Notes under the pieces: model-generated
What the model was told of the DNA's origin: nothing
The model's input: the letters and a program-made list of their open reading frames with translations, nothing else
Databases searched by the model: none
Shown: positions 14,184-22,004 of the stretch, piece by piece
Layout of the letters: every line of letters begins with the position of its first letter
Position numbering within the stretch: the stretch's first letter is position 1
Translations under genes and position numbers: made by a program
Source of the DNA: Anaerolineae bacterium
Lineage (GTDB): Bacteria > Chloroflexota > Anaerolineae > JAADDB01
DNA: 33,368 nucleotides
Assembly: GCA_015490995.1 (NCBI GenBank)
Contig: WFWT01000139.1
Location: 1-33,368 of the forward strand
Reading direction: 5' to 3'

Positions 14184-15046
14184 GACAGGAATCCTCCTGT
14201 GGACGGTTTAGAACCTGGCTGTCGGCGACCGGTGTCATAGGGTAGAGGAATGTATTGCACCGAAGGTCGCCGTTGGGCAGGCTGGGGGTACAAGGCCATC
14301 AGCTGGTATACCTCACGGGGCATGTCGGTGCTGACGTTCAGGCCCAGCTCCCGAGCTTCTTGTACGGAGATAGGGTAATCGTGGGTCCACTGCCCCGAGG
14401 AAAGGGCCGTGGCCAGGGTGCGAGCTAGTTCCTCCGAACCGCCTCGGCCGCGCACGATCCCGTACACGGTCTTCCACACCTGTTGCAGGGCCTTCTGCGC
14501 AATGTCGGCCATGATCAGGGTCTGGTCATCGATTTCGTTGGTGTCTTTCATTTCCAGGACCTTCACGATAGAAGCCGCAGGATATTGTCCCAGCTGAGGG
14601 TCTACCGGTCCCAGTACCGCGTTCTCGTCCATGACGATCTCGTCTGCCGCCAATGCGATCAGTGTACCGCCGGACATCGCGTAGTGAGGCACGAACACAG
14701 TGACTTTGCCCTTGTGTCGCACCAGCGCTTCGGCAATCTGTTCAGCAGCAAGGACCAGGCCTCCCGGTGTGTGTAGGACTAGGTCAATGGGCATGTCGGG
14801 TGGGGTGAGGCGAATGGCTCGCAACACCTGTTCACTGTCCTCAATGTCAATAAACCGGGAAATAGGAATGCCCAGAAACGCCATGGTTTCCTGGCGGTGG
14901 ATGAGCGTGATCACCCGGGACTGACGGTGGCGTTCCATCTGGCGCATCACCCGTTGACGGGCTGCTTCAAGCCAGCGTTGCTGGAGCATGGGTTGGACAG
15001 CTGAGAGGATGAAAAGCAGCCAGAACAGAGAGAAGAATATGTCCAT
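14180..15046 (-). CDS. SDH-family Clp-fold serine protease, membrane-anchored
   Basis: This 288-aa protein belongs to the serine dehydrogenase proteinase (SDH/ClpP-crotonase fold) family. An N-terminal hydrophobic helix (~3-19) anchors it. The Clp-like core (~45-260) has HTPGG at 92-96 (oxyanion), the nucleophile Ser125 in AMSGGTLIAL, and DENAVLGPVDPQLGQ at 140-154. The C-terminal ~35 residues are polar and probably disordered. Despite the family name, I infer a membrane-associated peptidase, related in fold to SppA and NfeD, not a dehydrogenase. A GGAGGTGAT ribosome-binding site precedes ATG 15046. It is coupled by ATGA to the rhomboid gene, so both proteases are probably made together and may act in sequence on membrane proteins. 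Confidence 0.92.
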   Translation of the reverse strand: MDIFFSLFWLLFILSAVQPMLQQRWLEAARQRVMRQMERHRQSRVITLIHRQETMAFLGIPISRFIDIEDSEQVLRAIRLTPPDMPIDLVLHTPGGLVLAAEQIAEALVRHKGKVTVFVPHYAMSGGTLIALAADEIVMDENAVLGPVDPQLGQYPAASIVKVLEMKDTNEIDDQTLIMADIAQKALQQVWKTVYGIVRGRGGSEELARTLATALSSGQWTHDYPISVQEARELGLNVSTDMPREVYQLMALYPQPAQRRPSVQYIPLPYDTGRRQPGSKPSTGGFLS

Positions 15047-15129
15047 GGATCACCTCCGGGCGCTCGTAAGATGTTCGGACCTTCCGGACCCTTGGCAGAT
15101 GACTGTATACCTGACATACGGAGAACGGG

Positions 15130-15153
15130 AAGGGGGACATCTCACGCCCCCTT
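15130..15153. repeat. Inverted repeat upstream of the SDH protease gene
   Basis: AAGGGGG (15130-15136) and CCCCCTT (15147-15153) form a 7-bp stem with a 10-base loop. It lies in the 237-base gap between hspR and the SDH gene, downstream of the candidate promoter and so within the leader RNA. It may be an operator or an RNA hairpin; there is no U-tract. Confidence 0.4.
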
Positions 15154-15222
15154 GCCATCATTCTCTCTACGATTCCTCCTGGTGACGCAGGGTGGGTTAA
15201 TTCGGTATATCTATTCGTTCAT

Positions 15223-15251
15223 ATCCTAAGGTGCAGTCCATTTCGGATCAA
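15223..15251 (-). promoter_or_regulatory. Candidate promoter for the SDH-rhomboid-BON-sigma genes
   Basis: Read on the minus strand: TTGATC (15251-15246), 17 bases, TAGGAT (15228-15223). Transcription would start near 15216, about 170 bases before the SDH start codon. It suggests that the genes from SDH to usp can be expressed separately from grpE-dnaJ-hspR. Confidence 0.45.
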
Positions 15252-15283
15252 TAGGCCTAAAAGGCTATATGGTGTTTTTCAGG

Positions 15284-15703
15284 TTAGGGGGCATCTCGCC
15301 ACTGACCGTCCTCAGCCAGGAGCCGGCGTAAGCGTTGGATTTCGGCGTTCAACGCGGCCACTTGCCGAGCCATCTCCGCTTCCAGTTGTGCCAATTCTTC
15401 CTGCAAAGCGAGGATTTGCTGGCGCAGGTGAAGGGCGACTTCAATGCCGGCTAAGTCTAGACCGAGTGTTTCTCGCCATTCGCGCACGCGAATGAGCAGG
15501 CGCACATCCCGGAGAGAGTAACCTACTCCACCGCCGGGCATGGTCTTGGGCTGAATCCACCCGCGTCTTTGGAGTTGACGGACCAACGCGGGGGAGACTC
15601 CCGCCAGACGAGCAGCGATGTGCAGGGTAAACCGGGGCTCATCGTCGTAGGGCCACGCGCTTTCCCATGAAGCGATCTGTAACAGCGTTGGTGTGCGTTT
15701 CAT
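15284..15703 (-). CDS. hspR: HspR-like MerR-family heat-shock repressor
   Basis: This 139-aa MerR-family regulator has the DNA-binding domain at ~26-72 (HIAARLAGVSPALVRQLQR, then the wing PGGGVGYSLRDVRLLIRV) and a C-terminal coiled coil (~95-131) for dimerisation. HspR proteins repress chaperone operons by binding HAIR inverted repeats, with DnaK as co-repressor. The position straight after dnaJ (3-base gap) supports HspR over other MerR members. The first 20 residues form an extra N-terminal arm. AGAGGGG upstream of ATG 15703 fits. dnaK itself is not in this operon, and I found no convincing HAIR site before grpE. Confidence 0.85.
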   Translation of the reverse strand: MKRTPTLLQIASWESAWPYDDEPRFTLHIAARLAGVSPALVRQLQRRGWIQPKTMPGGGVGYSLRDVRLLIRVREWRETLGLDLAGIEVALHLRQQILALQEELAQLEAEMARQVAALNAEIQRLRRLLAEDGQWRDAP

Positions 15704-15706
15704 GGC

Positions 15707-16696
15707 TTACCCCTCTTTATCCCGACGTTGGGCTAGTTCCCGGAGGCGTTGGAAAAGGCGTTTTTCCTCCTCGCTGAGGTCGGTGGGGATTTGTATGGTC
15801 ACCTCGGCGTACAGGTCGCCGCGTTGGTCAGGGTTGTGCAGTTTGGGCATACCCAGGCCGCGCAGGCGGAAAATGCGACCGTTTTGGGTGCCGGGTGGAA
15901 TCTTTAACCAGACTTGACCGGTCAGGGTGGGCACGCGGACCTCGCCACCCAGGACCGCGGTGTACACGTCCACGGGGACCTTGACGTAAAGGTCGTCCCC
16001 TTTGCGTTCGAAGAGGGGATGAGGCAAGACTTCAACCCGCAGGTAGAGATCGCCCGGCTGCCCGCCTCCAACTCCTGGTTCGCCTTTGCCTCTAACCCGG
16101 ATGCGCTTGCCGGTATCGATCCCGCGCGGGATGCGAACCTCCAGGGTGGTGCCGTCCTCCCATCGGAGGCGGCGGGTGCCTCCGTGAAATGCTTCCTCCA
16201 AGGTAATTTGAAGCGTTTCCTCTACGTCCCGCCCGCGACGGGGACGGGGTTGGGACCAGGTTTGGCTTCGAGGGCGGCGGCCTACGCCGCTGAAGAACTG
16301 TTCAAAGAAGTCAGAAAAGCCGAAGCCTCCCAGGTCACCAAAGATGTCCGCGAAGTCGCGTAGGTCCTCCGGGGTAACGTATTCCACGTACACGGTGCCC
16401 TGCTGTCCAGGATGTCCGGTCGCCCATTGGCTCCAGTCGAAACGGCCTCCAGGCCGTCCAGCCCGTTGCCATGCCTCATATTGGCGGCGCATCTCATCGT
16501 ACTTGCGCCGTTTTTCCGGGTCGGAAAGGACTTCATATGCCTCGTTGATCTCCTTGAAGCGTTCCTCCGCCTGCGGATCGTTGGGGTTCATATCGGGGTG
16601 GTATTGGCGGGCCAGGCGGCGGAACGCGCTTTTGATCTCCTTTTCACTGGCGTCAGGAGAGACACCCAGGATCTTGTAGTAGTCCTTGAATTCCAT
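15707..16696 (-). CDS. dnaJ: DnaJ-family co-chaperone without zinc finger (class B J protein)
   Basis: This J-domain protein stimulates DnaK ATPase and hands over unfolded clients. The J domain (4-68) has HPD at 33-35. A Gly/Phe/Gln region (~80-150) follows, then the two-part client-binding domain (~155-315) with [18 protein letters not shown] and [18 protein letters not shown]. The four CxxCxGxG repeats of class A DnaJ are absent, so it is CbpA-like (329 aa against ~375 for zinc-finger DnaJ). GGAGGAG at the end of grpE drives ATG 16696, three bases after the grpE stop. Since it is the only J protein here and is linked to grpE and hspR, it probably serves as the main or a heat-inducible partner of DnaK. 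The symbol is by position; cbpA would suit equally. Confidence 0.93.
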   Translation of the reverse strand: MEFKDYYKILGVSPDASEKEIKSAFRRLARQYHPDMNPNDPQAEERFKEINEAYEVLSDPEKRRKYDEMRRQYEAWQRAGRPGGRFDWSQWATGHPGQQGTVYVEYVTPEDLRDFADIFGDLGGFGFSDFFEQFFSGVGRRPRSQTWSQPRPRRGRDVEETLQITLEEAFHGGTRRLRWEDGTTLEVRIPRGIDTGKRIRVRGKGEPGVGGGQPGDLYLRVEVLPHPLFERKGDDLYVKVPVDVYTAVLGGEVRVPTLTGQVWLKIPPGTQNGRIFRLRGLGMPKLHNPDQRGDLYAEVTIQIPTDLSEEEKRLFQRLRELAQRRDKEG

Positions 16697-16699
16697 GGA

Positions 16700-17404
16700 T
16701 TACTCCTCCGAGGACGTAGTCGCGTCCTGGGCAGATTGTGTAGGGGCAGGGCGGGCGACCCGGACGCGGGCTGGCCGCAAGAGGGCCCCCTGGTAGGTGT
16801 ACCCACGCTGCACCTCGTCCACCACGGTATCCGGTGGCACCTCTTCCGTCTCCACCACCTCTACGGCCTCGTGGACAAAGGGATCAAATTTCTGGCCCAC
16901 GCTTTCGATAGGTTTCACCCCCTCCCGTTCCAGGGTGCGCATAAGTTCCTGGAAGATCATCTGTACTCCCTGGTGCAGGATTTTGGGGTCGCTGTCACTG
17001 TGTTTGATGACCATCTCCAAATGATCGACAAAGGGAAGTATGGTCTGCAGGAAACGCTGTTTCTCTTGGCGCGCTTCATCCGCGTATCGTTTCTCCAGGC
17101 GCTTGCGGAGGTTGTCCATTTCCGCCATGGCCCGGAGGTATTGGTCCTTGTACATCTCTACCTCTCCACGAACCTGAGTGAGTTCTTCCCGGAGACGCTG
17201 AAGTTCAACTTCCAGCGCGGCAATCTTCTCCTCCGGGGTGGGTTCACCCTCCTGCGTGGCGGGTGTGGCTGTTGCCTCCGCGGTCGTCTGGGTCTCGGTC
17301 ACAGGCGCGTGTTCCGCGGGCGCCTGTGCCTGGGACTGCGACGTTTCTTGGGCCGAGTGTTCTTCCTCCGAGCGTACCGGTATCTTCACCTGCTTGCGTG
17401 CCAT
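16700..17404 (-). CDS. grpE: Nucleotide exchange factor GrpE
   Basis: GrpE dimers release ADP from DnaK. This 234-aa protein has a ~55-residue low-complexity N-terminus rich in Thr, Gln, Glu and Ala, a long coiled coil (~57-115, with MDNLRKRLEK), and the beta head (~165-222) with FDPFVHEAV and GYTYQGALLRPARVRV. AGGAGG 5 bases before ATG 17404 fixes the start. It is the first gene of grpE-dnaJ-hspR; the usual preceding dnaK is absent and the next gene upstream is an unrelated amidohydrolase 194 bases away. Both ends are acidic and low complexity, which makes the protein longer than E. coli GrpE (197 aa). Confidence 0.95.
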   Translation of the reverse strand: MARKQVKIPVRSEEEHSAQETSQSQAQAPAEHAPVTETQTTAEATATPATQEGEPTPEEKIAALEVELQRLREELTQVRGEVEMYKDQYLRAMAEMDNLRKRLEKRYADEARQEKQRFLQTILPFVDHLEMVIKHSDSDPKILHQGVQMIFQELMRTLEREGVKPIESVGQKFDPFVHEAVEVVETEEVPPDTVVDEVQRGYTYQGALLRPARVRVARPAPTQSAQDATTSSEE

Positions 17405-17598
17405 AATTGCCTCCTGAGCTCATCCCGGTTAAGGTGATGGCCTATCTGGACAGTTTCCGCCGAGAGCATAGCAAACCCTATTTGGTAGCGGCCGCGCAGG
17501 CCCCTTTGTGCGGTTTTCATCATACCTTCAAGGCGCAAGATGCGTATATGTAGGGCATTAGCGTTATGTTAGAAGCGCCGTTATCGCTGGTTGGGTCT

Positions 17599-18972
17599 TC
17601 AGCCGCGAGCGTGGGCTCGTTCGACCATTTGGCGGGCCAGCGCGTTATGGCGCCGGATAATGGGTTCCGGGTCAAAGTGGGTGAAATGACCGTTCTCCAC
17701 AATGACCTTGCCGTTAATGACGCTCAGGTCGACCTGTTGAGGGGTGCAGAACACGAGGGCGGCGACCGGGTCATGCAGGGCACCGGCATAAGGAAGACGC
17801 TCCAGCCTGAAACCGATGAAATCTGCGGCCATGTTCGGGGCCAGGCGTCCTATGTCGTCCCGGCCAAGTACTCGTGCCCCTCCGACCGTAGCTATTTCCA
17901 GGGCCTCCCACGCGGTGAGCGCGGCCGGATCGCCTTGTACGCGCTGGAGAAGCATGGCTTGCCGTGCTTCGGCCAGCATGTGGGAGCTGTCGTTGCTGGC
18001 CGAGCCGTCCACTCCTAGACCCAGGCGGACCCCCGCACGCAAGTATTTTCGCACCGGCGCGATGCCGGAAGCCAGGCGCATGTTTGAAGTAGGGCAATGG
18101 GCCACACCGGTGCCGGTGCGGGCTAGAAGGGCAATTTCCTCATCGTTCACGTGGACTCCGTGGGCATACCAGACGTCCTCACCTACCCAGCCCAACTCCT
18201 CCGCGTACTCCACGGGCCGCTTGCCAAAGCGCTCCCTGCAGTACACTTCTTCGTCCAGCGTTTCCGCGAGGTGTGTGTGACCATGCACGTTATAGGCCCG
18301 AGCCAGGGCAATGGACTCTCGCATCAGGTCAGGCGATACCGAGAAAGGGGAGCAGGGCGCGACCACAATGCGAATCATGGCATAACGATCTGGGTTGTGA
18401 TACGCCTCGATGACCCGCTGGGTGTCCTTTAGGATGGCATCCTCATCCTCGACCACCCGATCGGGGGGAAGCCCCCCCTGGGATTCTCCGAGGGACATGC
18501 TGCCCCGGCTGGCGTGGAAGCGAATGCCGATCTCCCGCGCGGCGTAAATGGTGTGGTCCAGTTTGACGTCGTTGGGAAACAGGTAAAGGTGGTCGCTGGT
18601 AGTGGTACACCCGGAAAGGATGAGTTCGGCCATGCCCACCAGCGCGCTGACATAGGCTGCCTCGCCGGTGAGTTCAGCCCAGATGGGGTATAAGGTTTTC
18701 AGCCACCGGAACAGGTCAGCGTTCTGGGCTGCCGGGAGGGCGCGGGTGAGGGTTTGATAAAGATGATGGTGGGTGTTTACCAGCCCGGGCAACACGATCA
18801 TGCCGCGAGCGTTGATAATGCGGTCTGCTTCCTTGGGCAGTTCGTCGGTGGGCCCCACCTGTTCGATCACGTTATCCCGCACAAAAATGGCGCCATCCTT
18901 AATAATTCGTTTGTCCGGGTCTGGGTCCATGGTGATCAGCAGATCCGCGTGTCGCAGGAGCAGCGTGGTCAT
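17599..18972 (-). CDS. Amidohydrolase, 8-oxoguanine deaminase-like
   Basis: This 457-aa metal-dependent deaminase of the amidohydrolase superfamily has the metal ligands H68/H70 (NTHHHLYQTLTRALPA), H234 (GHTHLAETLDEE, with E237), H271 and D322 (GLGVDGSASND). The sequence texture (ASRGSMSLGESQGGLPPD, VAPCSPFSVSPDL, HCPTSNMRLASGIAPVR) is that of the 8-oxoguanine deaminase group, which turns 8-oxoguanine into urate; related enzymes act on hydroxyatrazine and other triazines, so the substrate is probable, not certain. GGGAGG 9 bases upstream supports ATG 18972. It follows the C-N hydrolase and NfeD genes on the same strand, 61 bases downstream. It may scavenge or detoxify oxidised purine. Confidence 0.85.
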   Translation of the reverse strand: MTTLLLRHADLLITMDPDPDKRIIKDGAIFVRDNVIEQVGPTDELPKEADRIINARGMIVLPGLVNTHHHLYQTLTRALPAAQNADLFRWLKTLYPIWAELTGEAAYVSALVGMAELILSGCTTTSDHLYLFPNDVKLDHTIYAAREIGIRFHASRGSMSLGESQGGLPPDRVVEDEDAILKDTQRVIEAYHNPDRYAMIRIVVAPCSPFSVSPDLMRESIALARAYNVHGHTHLAETLDEEVYCRERFGKRPVEYAEELGWVGEDVWYAHGVHVNDEEIALLARTGTGVAHCPTSNMRLASGIAPVRKYLRAGVRLGLGVDGSASNDSSHMLAEARQAMLLQRVQGDPAALTAWEALEIATVGGARVLGRDDIGRLAPNMAADFIGFRLERLPYAGALHDPVAALVFCTPQQVDLSVINGKVIVENGHFTHFDPEPIIRRHNALARQMVERAHARG

Positions 18973-19033
18973 GGGTCTTTGCCTCCCTAAGCCATTGGGA
19001 TAGTGGATTGTAGGTTGATCGCCGTCCGAGAGT

Positions 19034-19858
19034 TCACCAAGTGCCGGCCGGGGAGGGGAGAAGAGCGGTGTACACCTCGGGGCGGCGATCGCGGAGGATA
19101 GGGATGCGGTTTCGGGCGGTGGTGGTGTCGTTCAGGTCCACGGTGACTGTGAGTAGAATCTCCTGCTCCCCCGCCTCCACGATGATATCACCCCAGGGGG
19201 AGACCACCATGGAGTGTCCGCAGAACGTTTCGCCCTTGCTGGTCCCTACCCGGTTGCAAGCGACGATGAAGTACTGGTTTTCAATGGCACGGGCTTGAAC
19301 CAAAACACGCCAGTGACGCGCTCGAGCGCACGGCCATTCCGCAGGCAGGAGGACCAACGTGGCTCCCTGGAGCGCGTAATGGCGGAACAGCTCCGGGAAC
19401 CGCAGGTCGTAACAGATGGCCAGGGCTACCCGTCCCCACGGCCACTCCCACACCGGTGCTGCCTCTCCGGGCCGCAAATAGCGGTCTTCTTCCATTAAAC
19501 CGAAGAGGTGGACTTTACGGTATACACCCACGAGTTCGCCGGTGGGAGAGGCCAGAATGGCCGTGTTGGCGAACCCCTCTTCCCTGCGCTCCAGTGCGGA
19601 CCCTGCGATCCAAAGGGCGTGCTCCTGGGCCCACTGACACATCGTGGCAAAGATGCCCTCCTTCAGGGGAGATGCGAGGTCGGCGGCCTGTTCCAGGGCA
19701 TACCCGGTGTGCCACAGCTCTGGGAGGAGCAACACGTCGGAACCGCGGCGCGCGGCTTCGACCACCAGGGCACGCGCGCGGGCGATGTTGGCTTCTGGGT
19801 CGCCCAGGGCAATGGGCATCTGGGCCAGGGTGACCGTAATGCGCGTGTTATGCGTCAT
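19034..19858 (-). CDS. Nitrilase-superfamily C-N hydrolase (omega-amidase-like), 274 aa
   Basis: The catalytic triad of the nitrilase superfamily is E47 (LLLPELWHTGY), K115 (YRKVHLFGLMEED) and C149 (ICYDLRFPELFR). The C-terminal RIPILRDRRPEVY resembles omega-amidase/YafV-type enzymes that hydrolyse short-chain amides such as alpha-ketoglutaramate; the exact substrate is not set by sequence. The longest frame starts at 20005, but its first 49 residues lie inside the nfeD coding region and look unlike the family. ATG 19858 has AGGAGGG 7 bases upstream and gives the usual length. The start overlaps the end of nfeD by 11 bases, so it is translationally coupled to it. Confidence 0.9.
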   Translation of the reverse strand: MTHNTRITVTLAQMPIALGDPEANIARARALVVEAARRGSDVLLLPELWHTGYALEQAADLASPLKEGIFATMCQWAQEHALWIAGSALERREEGFANTAILASPTGELVGVYRKVHLFGLMEEDRYLRPGEAAPVWEWPWGRVALAICYDLRFPELFRHYALQGATLVLLPAEWPCARARHWRVLVQARAIENQYFIVACNRVGTSKGETFCGHSMVVSPWGDIIVEAGEQEILLTVTVDLNDTTTARNRIPILRDRRPEVYTALLPSPAGTW

Positions 19859-21191
19859 GGGTATTCCCTCCTTCTGTTTCCGTTTCCGCGTCCCACCGGC
19901 GTACTCGCAGGCGTAACCCCTCATAGCCGACAACACGTACTCGTGAGCCCGCCGGGATGGGAGGATCTTCCGCCTCTGCCTGCCACAGACCATCAATGTA
20001 GACAAGGCCTTGGGGTGTTAGATCCGTTCGCGCTTCGGCCTCCCGGTTGAGGAGAGCTTCCATACCCGTCCACGGGCGCCGTTTTTGCGCGCCTACGACT
20101 TTTGCCACAATGAAGGCGAAAAAGGCAGCTGTGAGCAGGGCAAGGCTAATTATGGTAAGCCAGGGGATTCGGACAAAGGGCTGATAGAAGAGCAGCGCGG
20201 CCCCCGCTATAAAGGAAATAATACCCCCTATTGTCAGCACACCGGTAGTCCCCAGCTTGATGTCCAAAATAAATAGCAAAAAGGCGAGGGCAATGAGAGC
20301 AAGACCCGCGTAGTTGGCGTCCAGCACTCCTAGGGCATAAATCCCCAGAATCAGGGCAATGGTGCCGGCGATACCGGCGACATAGCCGCCGGGCTGGGAG
20401 AACTCGGTGACCAGCAGCTGGATGCCCAGGGTGATAAGAAGGAGCGCCAAGGAAGGGGTAATTATTCGGTTGAGGAAATCTTGTACCGGGCCGAGGGGAA
20501 ACTCCTGTACGACGGCGTCGGCGGTCCGCAGGGTACGTGTGCCAAAAGCGCCTTCCACGGTGACCCCATCGGCTTGACGGAGAAGGTCATTCAAGTCCTG
20601 GGCGATGATGTCAATAACGCCCAGACGCAGGGCTTCCTCCGCGTCGGCAGCTGCTGCTTCGAATACCGCCCGGCGAGCCCACGCCGTCGCCGCCTCGCCC
20701 CGGCGTCGAGCCAGCTGTTCAATGTCTTCGGCCAGGGTGTTCTCGATTTTTTGGCGCAGTGTATCGGGGATGTCCACTCCGCCAGGCCCCACGGGGCTGG
20801 CAGCACCGATGGTGGTGTTGGGCGCCATGGCTGCCAAGTGAGCGGCTAACGTGATAAACGTGCCCGCGGAGGCAGCATGCGCGCCCGGCGGGTAGACGTA
20901 CACAATAACCGGTACGGGAGCGTTGACAATGGCTTGGACAATGCGATTCATTAAGTCAATGCTTCCGCCGGGAGTGTCCAGCAGGATGATCACCGCTTCC
21001 GCGCTACGTTGCTCGGCTTGGGCAATGCCTGCCTCCACATAGGAGGCGATGATACCACTCAGCTGGCCTTTGACAGTTAGCACCACGACGCGGGGCGGCG
21101 CTTCCTGACCGTGAACGGGGAGCGCCACCAAGAGGAGGATCAAGGTGACGACCCACCACCACGTGATGATATGTCGTATTCGCCACCTCAT
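19848..21191 (-). CDS. NfeD-type membrane serine protease (long form)
   Basis: This 447-aa protein has a signal peptide (~5-29, ending LPVHGQ), a ClpP-like protease domain (~33-215), four to five membrane helices (~240-365) and a soluble C-terminal OB-fold (~372-432). The active site is Ser109 in HAASAGTFI; by comparison with archaeal PH1510, Lys148 (RQKIENTLAE) is the likely partner. DTPGGSIDLMNRIV at 72-85 is the oxyanion region. Long NfeD proteases cut stomatin-like membrane proteins, but no stomatin gene is adjacent here. ATG 21191 (or GTG 21194) is preferred: the longer frame from 21317 would start inside the candidate promoter. Its end overlaps the C-N hydrolase gene. Confidence 0.9.
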   Translation of the reverse strand: MRWRIRHIITWWWVVTLILLLVALPVHGQEAPPRVVVLTVKGQLSGIIASYVEAGIAQAEQRSAEAVIILLDTPGGSIDLMNRIVQAIVNAPVPVIVYVYPPGAHAASAGTFITLAAHLAAMAPNTTIGAASPVGPGGVDIPDTLRQKIENTLAEDIEQLARRRGEAATAWARRAVFEAAAADAEEALRLGVIDIIAQDLNDLLRQADGVTVEGAFGTRTLRTADAVVQEFPLGPVQDFLNRIITPSLALLLITLGIQLLVTEFSQPGGYVAGIAGTIALILGIYALGVLDANYAGLALIALAFLLFILDIKLGTTGVLTIGGIISFIAGAALLFYQPFVRIPWLTIISLALLTAAFFAFIVAKVVGAQKRRPWTGMEALLNREAEARTDLTPQGLVYIDGLWQAEAEDPPIPAGSRVRVVGYEGLRLRVRRWDAETETEGGNTHDA

Positions 21192-21316
21192 CACCGTGCT
21201 GTTATCCTTAACTTCTGCTCTCGTCCCTCCCGGAGGAGGGTGTGGAAAGGGGCAAGGCTCTGTGTCAAGCGATCCACCTGTGTCCCTAGAGATGCGCTCG
21301 TGCGCGGTTCTCCTCA

Positions 21317-21346
21317 ACTATACCCGAGAGAGGAAGGGGCGGTCAA
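21317..21346 (-). promoter_or_regulatory. Candidate nfeD promoter
   Basis: On the minus strand: TTGACC (21346-21341), 18 bases, TATAGT (21322-21317). Transcription would start near 21310, leaving a leader of about 120 bases before the nfeD start. The match to the sigma-70 consensus is good at both boxes. Confidence 0.6.
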
Positions 21347-21375
21347 GGTTGCAATAGCTCCCCCAAGGAAGGCGT

Positions 21376-21404
21376 TTGACAGCCCTCAAACTTGGTGATA
21401 GAAT
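21376..21404 (+). promoter_or_regulatory. Promoter of the nuo operon
   Basis: TTGACA (21376-21381) matches the -35 consensus exactly; the 17-base spacer is optimal and TAGAAT (21399-21404) differs from the -10 consensus at one base. The start point would be near 21411, about 86 bases before nuoA. This is the best promoter in the window and suggests strong housekeeping expression of complex I. Confidence 0.75.
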
Positions 21405-21435
21405 GCACAAGACGTGCAGGGGAAGGAAACACGTC

Positions 21436-21448
21436 CACACCAGGTGTG
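21436..21448 (+). promoter_or_regulatory. Palindrome in the nuoA leader
   Basis: CACACC-A-GGTGTG is a perfect 6+1+6 inverted repeat, about 25 bases after the predicted transcription start. The location suits a repressor operator; it could also form a tight RNA hairpin, although a one-base loop is too small without opening a pair or two. No regulator gene is nearby. Confidence 0.4.
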
Positions 21449-21496
21449 TCCTGAAAGTGTTTCTTACCCATCCCGGCAGGGCATAGGGGGAGAAGA

Positions 21497-21856
21497 ATGC
21501 CATACGGATACGTGTGGTTGCTGATAATGCTGGGATTGGCCGCGGGTGTGGCCATGATGATGATGTTTTTACCCTTGCTCCTGGGTCCCAGGAACCCTGT
21601 TCCCACCAAGTATGAGCCCTATGAGTCGGGCATGAAGCCGTTTATGCTTCCCCGCCGTCGCTTTCCCGTGCATTATTACCTGGTGGCGATTCTTTTCGTG
21701 GTGTTCGATATCGAGATCCTGTTCCTGTACCCCTGGGCTGTGATTTTGCGCGATCTGCGCTGGTTCGGCCTTGTGGAGATGGGTGTCTTCCTCGGCATTG
21801 TATTGGTAGGGTTTGTGTACGCCTGGCGCAAAGGCGCGCTGGAGTGGATCCGCTGA
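21497..21856 (+). CDS. nuoA: NADH:quinone oxidoreductase subunit A
   Basis: NuoA is a 119-aa, three-helix membrane subunit of complex I at the junction of the membrane arm with the quinone site. It has YEPYESG at 39-45 (the conserved acidic loop), FDIEILFLYPWA at 70-81, and a closing WRKGALEW. GGGGGAG stands upstream of ATG 21497. It is the first gene of the operon, behind the consensus-like promoter. The 148-base gap to nuoB is the largest in the operon and holds no other gene. Confidence 0.95.
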   Translation: MPYGYVWLLIMLGLAAGVAMMMMFLPLLLGPRNPVPTKYEPYESGMKPFMLPRRRFPVHYYLVAILFVVFDIEILFLYPWAVILRDLRWFGLVEMGVFLGIVLVGFVYAWRKGALEWIR

Positions 21857-22004
21857 ACCTCACCGGAGAGTCTTTGGGGTGTGATGTGTTTCCCCGCGCA
21901 CGGTAAAGAGCAATGTGGCGCGTGTGCCTGATGATAACATGGATACTTCAAGACCAGCGGGTGTGGTTAAGGCATGGTGTGGGCATACTGGGGAGGAGGG
22001 GAGT

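Larger units (their letters stand above)
21192..21496. other. 305-base divergent regulatory region, nfeD / nuo operon
   Basis: No gene is seen. Besides the two promoters listed separately it contains a hairpin in the nfeD leader (CCCTCC 21225-21230, loop CGGA, GGAGGG 21235-21240) and a palindrome in the nuoA leader. The two -35 boxes are 29 bases apart, close enough for one regulator to act on both. Confidence 0.6.

Noticed and set aside
16412-17437. 341-aa open frame opposite dnaJ and grpE
   Set aside because: grpE and dnaJ are unmistakable on the other strand; this frame is Leu/Arg/Phe-rich antisense sequence.
17405-17598. HAIR operator before grpE
   Set aside because: Only a CTTGAAGG-like half site is present on the minus strand; the paired half at the proper distance is missing.
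21915-22004. 30-residue N-terminal extension of nuoB from a GTG
   Set aside because: The residues are unlike NuoB, and a strong ribosome-binding site precedes ATG 22005.
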